Assembly: GCA_021904315.1 (NCBI GenBank)
Contig: CM038915.1
Coordinates: forward strand, 4,464,001-4,528,000
From: Sphagnum magellanicum
Lineage: Eukaryota > Streptophyta > Sphagnopsida > Sphagnales > Sphagnaceae
Reading direction: 5' to 3'
Length of the DNA stretch: 64,000 nt
The number at the start of each line of letters is the position of its first letter. Position 1 is the stretch's first letter. The notes under the pieces were generated by a model, which did no database searches, was not told the origin of the DNA, and saw only the letters and a program-made list of their open reading frames with translations. A program made the position numbers and the translations under genes. Positions 58,818 through 64,000 of this stretch are shown here, piece by piece.

Positions 58818-61800
58818 TAATTGCAACATCACTTGTGACAAGTCAAACTACATAGGTTTTTGAAAAATGTATAATACATGAACAAAAATTGACATACACA
58901 TTATATTAACTAACTTCCTATTATTGGGATCCAACAAATTGAGAGTTCATGTTACATATTTCGATTTTCATGCACATGTGCATTCAAATTCATCTAATTT
59001 TTCACTTTTAAAATACACATTTGGTGGTTTTTTCTCACAAAAAAATACTTGAGCACAATTATGAGCTCTAATAATCATTTTACCCTTAAAATAATACTCC
59101 ATGGACACGTTGTCCATGGAGTTTTTTTAAAAAGATGGAGTAGTGACAAATGTAAGAAAATTTCAAGACCGCAAGTTTTTAGTTTCTTATTGTTCAAAAT
59201 TCAAAGTTAGAAATGTGAAATTATAATCAATTTTTTGGGGTTTTTCAACCATGCGTAAGATTTGAGCACAAATTCCACAACAAATTATTTGCACTCCCAC
59301 ATGATTTATTATTATTTTAATAGTCAACATTTTGCATTTACATATATGTCAACCATGTTTACAATTTAGGTGAACAAGATTATAACCAAAACTAAAACTC
59401 ATTTGGAGGTTTGAACAAAAGGGACAATTTTTCATGATTTTATGAAAATTTAAATATATATCCAAATTACAACTATTTTGTCAAAATGATGCAAAAATAA
59501 CCAACAACTCCTTCATGAAGTTTGTATTTAAACACTTAATAAAAATAACCCCAAATTATTGCATAGGCATACAAGACAAGGGTTTTAAAAAAACCACTTC
59601 CAAAGATGACATTAGGGTGTATACACAATATAGTGGCTCAATATCGGCAACAATTACATTCCTTATATATCCATAGAAGATATTTTAAAATGATTCAAAT
59701 GGACATGGTTGTTACTTTTTAAAATGTTATTATTTTAATCTTTGAATAATACATTGTCAATCACCTACAAACCTTCCCAAATTTATGTGAAAACTTGTAT
59801 TTAATGTAACTAATGTCATTTTAAAATTTGGAAGTCCTAAAAGGAAAACTCACAAAGTCCATATGAATAATGACCAATGTAAAGCTTTCAAAAACATATG
59901 TTTTTGGGACAAAGAAATTGAAAAATAAACAAAAATTGCAATTCATATGGACTTATGAAAATATAGTCAAATTTTAACCATTCAAAAGTCCCTAATTATT
60001 AAATAGTTAACATTTTCAAAGAAAAGATTCTTCATATGAATTTATCATATTATATTACATTATATATTGAGTCCCAATAACAAATTTCAAATGTGAATCA
60101 ATATAAAATTTTCCATTGTGTGATGTTATAGTCAAACGACCAGTCCATTTTTTTAATTTCAAAAGTCCATTATTATTAATAAATGAATTTTTTATCAATA
60201 AATAATCACATGGTTATCTTCATAATGAAATTGTTAGTCTAGATCGAAGTCCTAATTAATAATTTAAAGATATATTAATCACCATATGCATTGAATAAAG
60301 GGTACATAGGGAAAAAATATTGTTTCATCACAAATATGAGTCGTCGTAGCTTGCATCTACCCATCATTCATTACACAAAAACCTTTATTAATTTTTTTTT
60401 AATACAAGATGAACGCATTTAACACAATTGGAAAACCTTGTAATGATTGAGGACAATGACAAATTGTTCATATAAATCTCCCACATTAAGTCCACAATGA
60501 CACCAAAATTAGTTTGTACATATCATGTTGAGTTAGATGAATTCAAACATAGTAGAAAGTTGAGGGGTAAATTGAATGATGGAGGCAATCTTTAAAAGCC
60601 TACATCCAAACTAAGGTTATAATCAAAATTGATCACAAATGTCATCAAAAGTCTTTTGAGTTGAATCAACACATTCAAATTATGTTAAATTAATGTTATT
60701 ACAAGCTATATTTGCATTAACACACACGACAATTTATTCAACCAACCTTAAAAGCTTAAACAAACATGTTTCAACCAACCTTAAAGCCCTAAACAAATAT
60801 TATTATGTGAAGAATTTCTAAAGACTTCTATTTCAAATATGAAAAAACAAGTTTAATTTCTTGTGTTATAACTCAATTCACTCAAATTAAGTTGTTGGGA
60901 CACCTTAAGTGAAGAATTTGGAAACCTTGCATTTCAAACATGAGGATACAAGTTTCATCTATCATGACTCAACTCAAAGTAGTTGGGACACCTCAATTGA
61001 AGACTTTAAACAATGAAATGTCCATTTTATGCAACATTGACAAGAACATAATCAACATGCATGCATGTATGTTGAATATGTAAATAAATGATAGTTACCA
61101 AAATTAGATTTCAAAAGGCACATTGCAAAAAATTCCAACAATCTTTTTTTAGCCCAAAAAATTCAAAAAACACCATCTCTTCTATTTTTGACAAGTGGAA
61201 GAGTGTATTCATTCAATGTAAGATCATGTAAATTCCCAAATATCAATAGAACTCAAACAAAAACTTAAACCACACATTTCCAACAAACACACAAACATGG
61301 ACCATTTCAATCATGCATCCGAAAGCCCAAAACTTACAAGGGGTGAATGCAAATCTTTATAAACTTCTAGGGGGGCTCCTTATAATGGTTGCACATCCTT
61401 TCTCATGTTTGGGCTTCTTCAACTGGACAAAAGTTTACTTAAACATGCATATCTAGCCTAGTTCATTTGAAGGCACTTACATTGAACCATGCAACCAATC
61501 ACACATGAAAATGGTTGGGTAGTCTTTATTTGGGGGAAGATGCACATGCATGTTTGCACACAACTTGCCAAAAACTTGGCAGTCTTCAACAATTAAGGAT
61601 TCACTAACATTTATTTTTTAATTGTTTTGTTGCCTTTCACTAAAGACAATGGTGAACTCATTGTCACTCATTGTTGCAATGGTAATGTCTTTGTGTGGAT
61701 CCAAACCCACATTCCTTAGCTTTAGTTTTTTTTGCAAAGTCTAACACTTCCCACTTTGATCAACCTAGTGTATGGATCACCTTTTAAATCTTGTCCTTTT

Positions 61801-64000
61801 AAGGCCTAGGTAGGAAGGTAGACAAATAGCCATATCCAAATTGGATTTGTGAAAGCTTAATCATATGTGTGACTATGAACACTTGCACATATGATTAATA
61901 CACATGTAGTTGCAAATTTAGTTGCTTTGGACACTAGTCACACATTAATCACAAGCATATGGCTGGAATGGATAAGATTTCTTTTAATGTTTTTGAAGCC
62001 ACCAAAGACAATCTTAATAGAGCCATCATATAACAAACATGCTATAGGTGTTTCCTAAAACACGACCAAACAAGAGATGGACCTAACCAATTAAAGTTTT
62101 TAATTTGTGCAACATGCCAAAAGGAGGATCCTTCTACTTTGATAATGTTGATTATACAACATGCTTCTCCATTCCATGGTCATGTCTTTCATTTGGAAGG
62201 AGAGGAAAATTTTGAAGCTTTAAAAAAACGTTTAAATGATCTCATGCCACTTAAACATGGTGAATTTTAATGTTGCAAAGTTTTCAAGAATGTCAAAATG
62301 TAATACCAAAGCTCCTTTCCATTTCACCTCATCCTCCATCCACTAAAATCTTAGAAACTAAATGCTTCAAAATTATGCAGCACATTGTTAAATCAAATGC
62401 AAAAAGTAAAGTTCATTACATATCCTTACAAGCTTATTATAACTATAACAAATGCACCATTTTGTTATGTAAGTTTGGCCAAATTGATGGGATTAAAACT
62501 CCTTGCTACAAAAGGTGGTTAAACACATAATGCAAACGTATTCCACCATAAAACATTTTGGTTTTTCCTAGATGCCATCAAAATTTGTGTGGGCGGAATT
62601 AATTGTCCATTAATGAAAAGTAAATTTCGTATGCTTTTCACATGGCCTATCCAATGGGGCATTATGTTGCCACTAATTGAAATTGGTTTCCTTGAAAATT
62701 GTGTGTTTTGTATTACAAGAATTGTGTAAAACATCAACATCAATGTTGTGCTTGGAATTTCACCTTTCATATAAGGCTCCCTTTCTACTACTAGCTCTTT
62801 CACTACAAAGGGATCTCATTTTTGTCCAGAGGGATATCCAATAATGTAAGATTAAAAAATTGTGCATTAACACCCAATTACAACTAATGACTATCATTAC
62901 AAGGTGGAAGTTATTTGACACATATTATTGTGCATTCAATGACATTTTGCACTAACCTCCTCCCTTCATTGGTTGTCAAATTTGTTGAAGAACTTTAATA
63001 TAGTGTATGCACATTCAAAATACATTGTGATGATAAATTTTTACCCTTCATGTCATTGTCTTTACTTTAGCCTCATGCTTGTTTATAGCATTGGCAAGAG
63101 TGAGAAATGTGTGTGTTAGCACATGTGTCATATTGTTGTGATATTTTTTTCTAGAGTCCCAATTGCCAATAGTTACATGCATCAATCAACATGAATTGAT
63201 AAGGACATCCACAAGTACCTCTTACATGATCTAGTCCACATTTGATCTGCATTTTTTTCTAAACATGATAGGTTATTATTCATTTTGAAAAGATCGTTTT
63301 CTCTTTATGCATTTTGGTGCCATGGGTTTAATTTGAAGTGTTAGTAGTTACACATTCTAATCTTGCACAAGAAGGAAGTAAGTGTACATTTGTAATTTCA
63401 AATGCACATTTTTTGTATACCTACCATGTGATATTGGTCACTATTGTTATTTTAATTTACAATGAGAGGTCAAATTTCTTGCATTAATAATTCCTTTATA
63501 TGATGCCACATTTATAATTCATTTAAACAATAACCTTGAAGGACCAACTTGTACAATTTCATGCAATTTGGGATCACATTTTGCACACATGGCACTACAT
63601 TTTGCAATTCCTACATGCCATTCTTTCATTGATTGATATGCCTATAGAAATCTTATAACCTTTCCGCAATCCAATAAAACAAAAATTTAAGCATACTATT
63701 CCCTATATTTCATAAACTTAATTTTTTTACATTACATTTTTACATAGAACATTATGCCTTCATGCATATCACTTGTATCGTTTAAATAAGATGACATCCA
63801 TATTTCACTTCCAAAATTAAAAAAATTCATAGTCTCATAAATATGTAATTTACAAATATTTCATTTTTATCTTACAATACTTGTGGGTGGTCTAATGTTA
63901 GGCAAGCTATGAGAAATGCCTTTAAGCACTTCACATCAATGGTTGTTACCTTAGTATTTAAATGTGAATATCTTGGACAATACATTCCATATGAGATAAT
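58818..64000. other. AT-rich intergenic DNA to the window end
   Basis: No gene recognised. It contains a perfect 12-bp-arm hairpin (ACTCCATGGACA-CGT-TGTCCATGGAGT, 59096-59122) followed by T7. A plus-strand piece near 62160-62270 reads HVFHLEGEENFEALKKRL and may be a transposon relic; I cannot name it. Confidence 0.45.

Noticed and set aside
1..64000. CRISPR arrays, operons, tRNA or rRNA genes
   Set aside because: The window is plant nuclear DNA; I saw no spaced identical repeats, no intact tRNA cloverleaf and no rRNA sequence.

Overview
This window looks like nuclear DNA of a seed plant with a large, repeat-rich, AT-rich genome. A gymnosperm is my guess, from the sparse genes, the great length of decayed repeat sequence and plant-type proteins; the sequence does not prove it. 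Four protein-coding genes are well supported in 64 kb: an intact, intronless CCS52B/FZR3-type activator of the anaphase-promoting complex (4467-6065, minus); two nearly identical classical arabinogalactan-protein genes in tandem (25929-26387 and 34405-34863, plus); and a two-EF-hand calcium-binding protein (51058-51579, minus).

Layout. 1-3.1 kb: AT-rich, nothing recognised, ending in a 77-nt hairpin. 4.4-7.5 kb: CCS52B gene and its GC-richer, CT/GA-rich leader, with a possible divergent first exon. 7.6-10.9 kb: GGTTCT-rich degenerate repeats, then three copies of a TGGCCTTGCC-ended MITE, two of them in inverted orientation around a short unidentified coding-like piece. 11-23.4 kb: AT-rich DNA with diverged pieces of a TAGG-rich element and simple repeats. 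23.8-35.4 kb: a segmental tandem duplication, each unit holding one arabinogalactan-protein gene, its promoter, leader and 3' region, with insertions that differ between the units. A relic of a retroelement C-terminus lies between them. 37.8-38.9 kb: a broken PIF/Harbinger transposase in which the three catalytic positions can still be located. 40.9-49.9 kb: decayed repeats, SINE-like heads, and several short tandem and direct repeats. 50.8-52.4 kb: the EF-hand gene with trinucleotide runs on both sides. 52-64 kb: a duplicated 200-bp repeat, a tRNA-derived SINE with its A tail, a degenerate ~40-bp array, a 640-bp element with ~34-bp terminal inverted repeats, and otherwise featureless AT-rich DNA.

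The genes do not form a pathway. CCS52B acts in the nucleus on cell-cycle proteolysis, the two arabinogalactan proteins are predicted GPI-anchored wall/plasma-membrane glycoproteins, and the EF-hand protein is a likely soluble calcium sensor. I found no convincing new multi-gene system. The most informative unusual items are the intronless CCS52B, the young arabinogalactan-protein duplication with promoter divergence and an upstream ORF kept open in both copies, and at least four families of small TIR or foldback elements. All alignments were done by eye.
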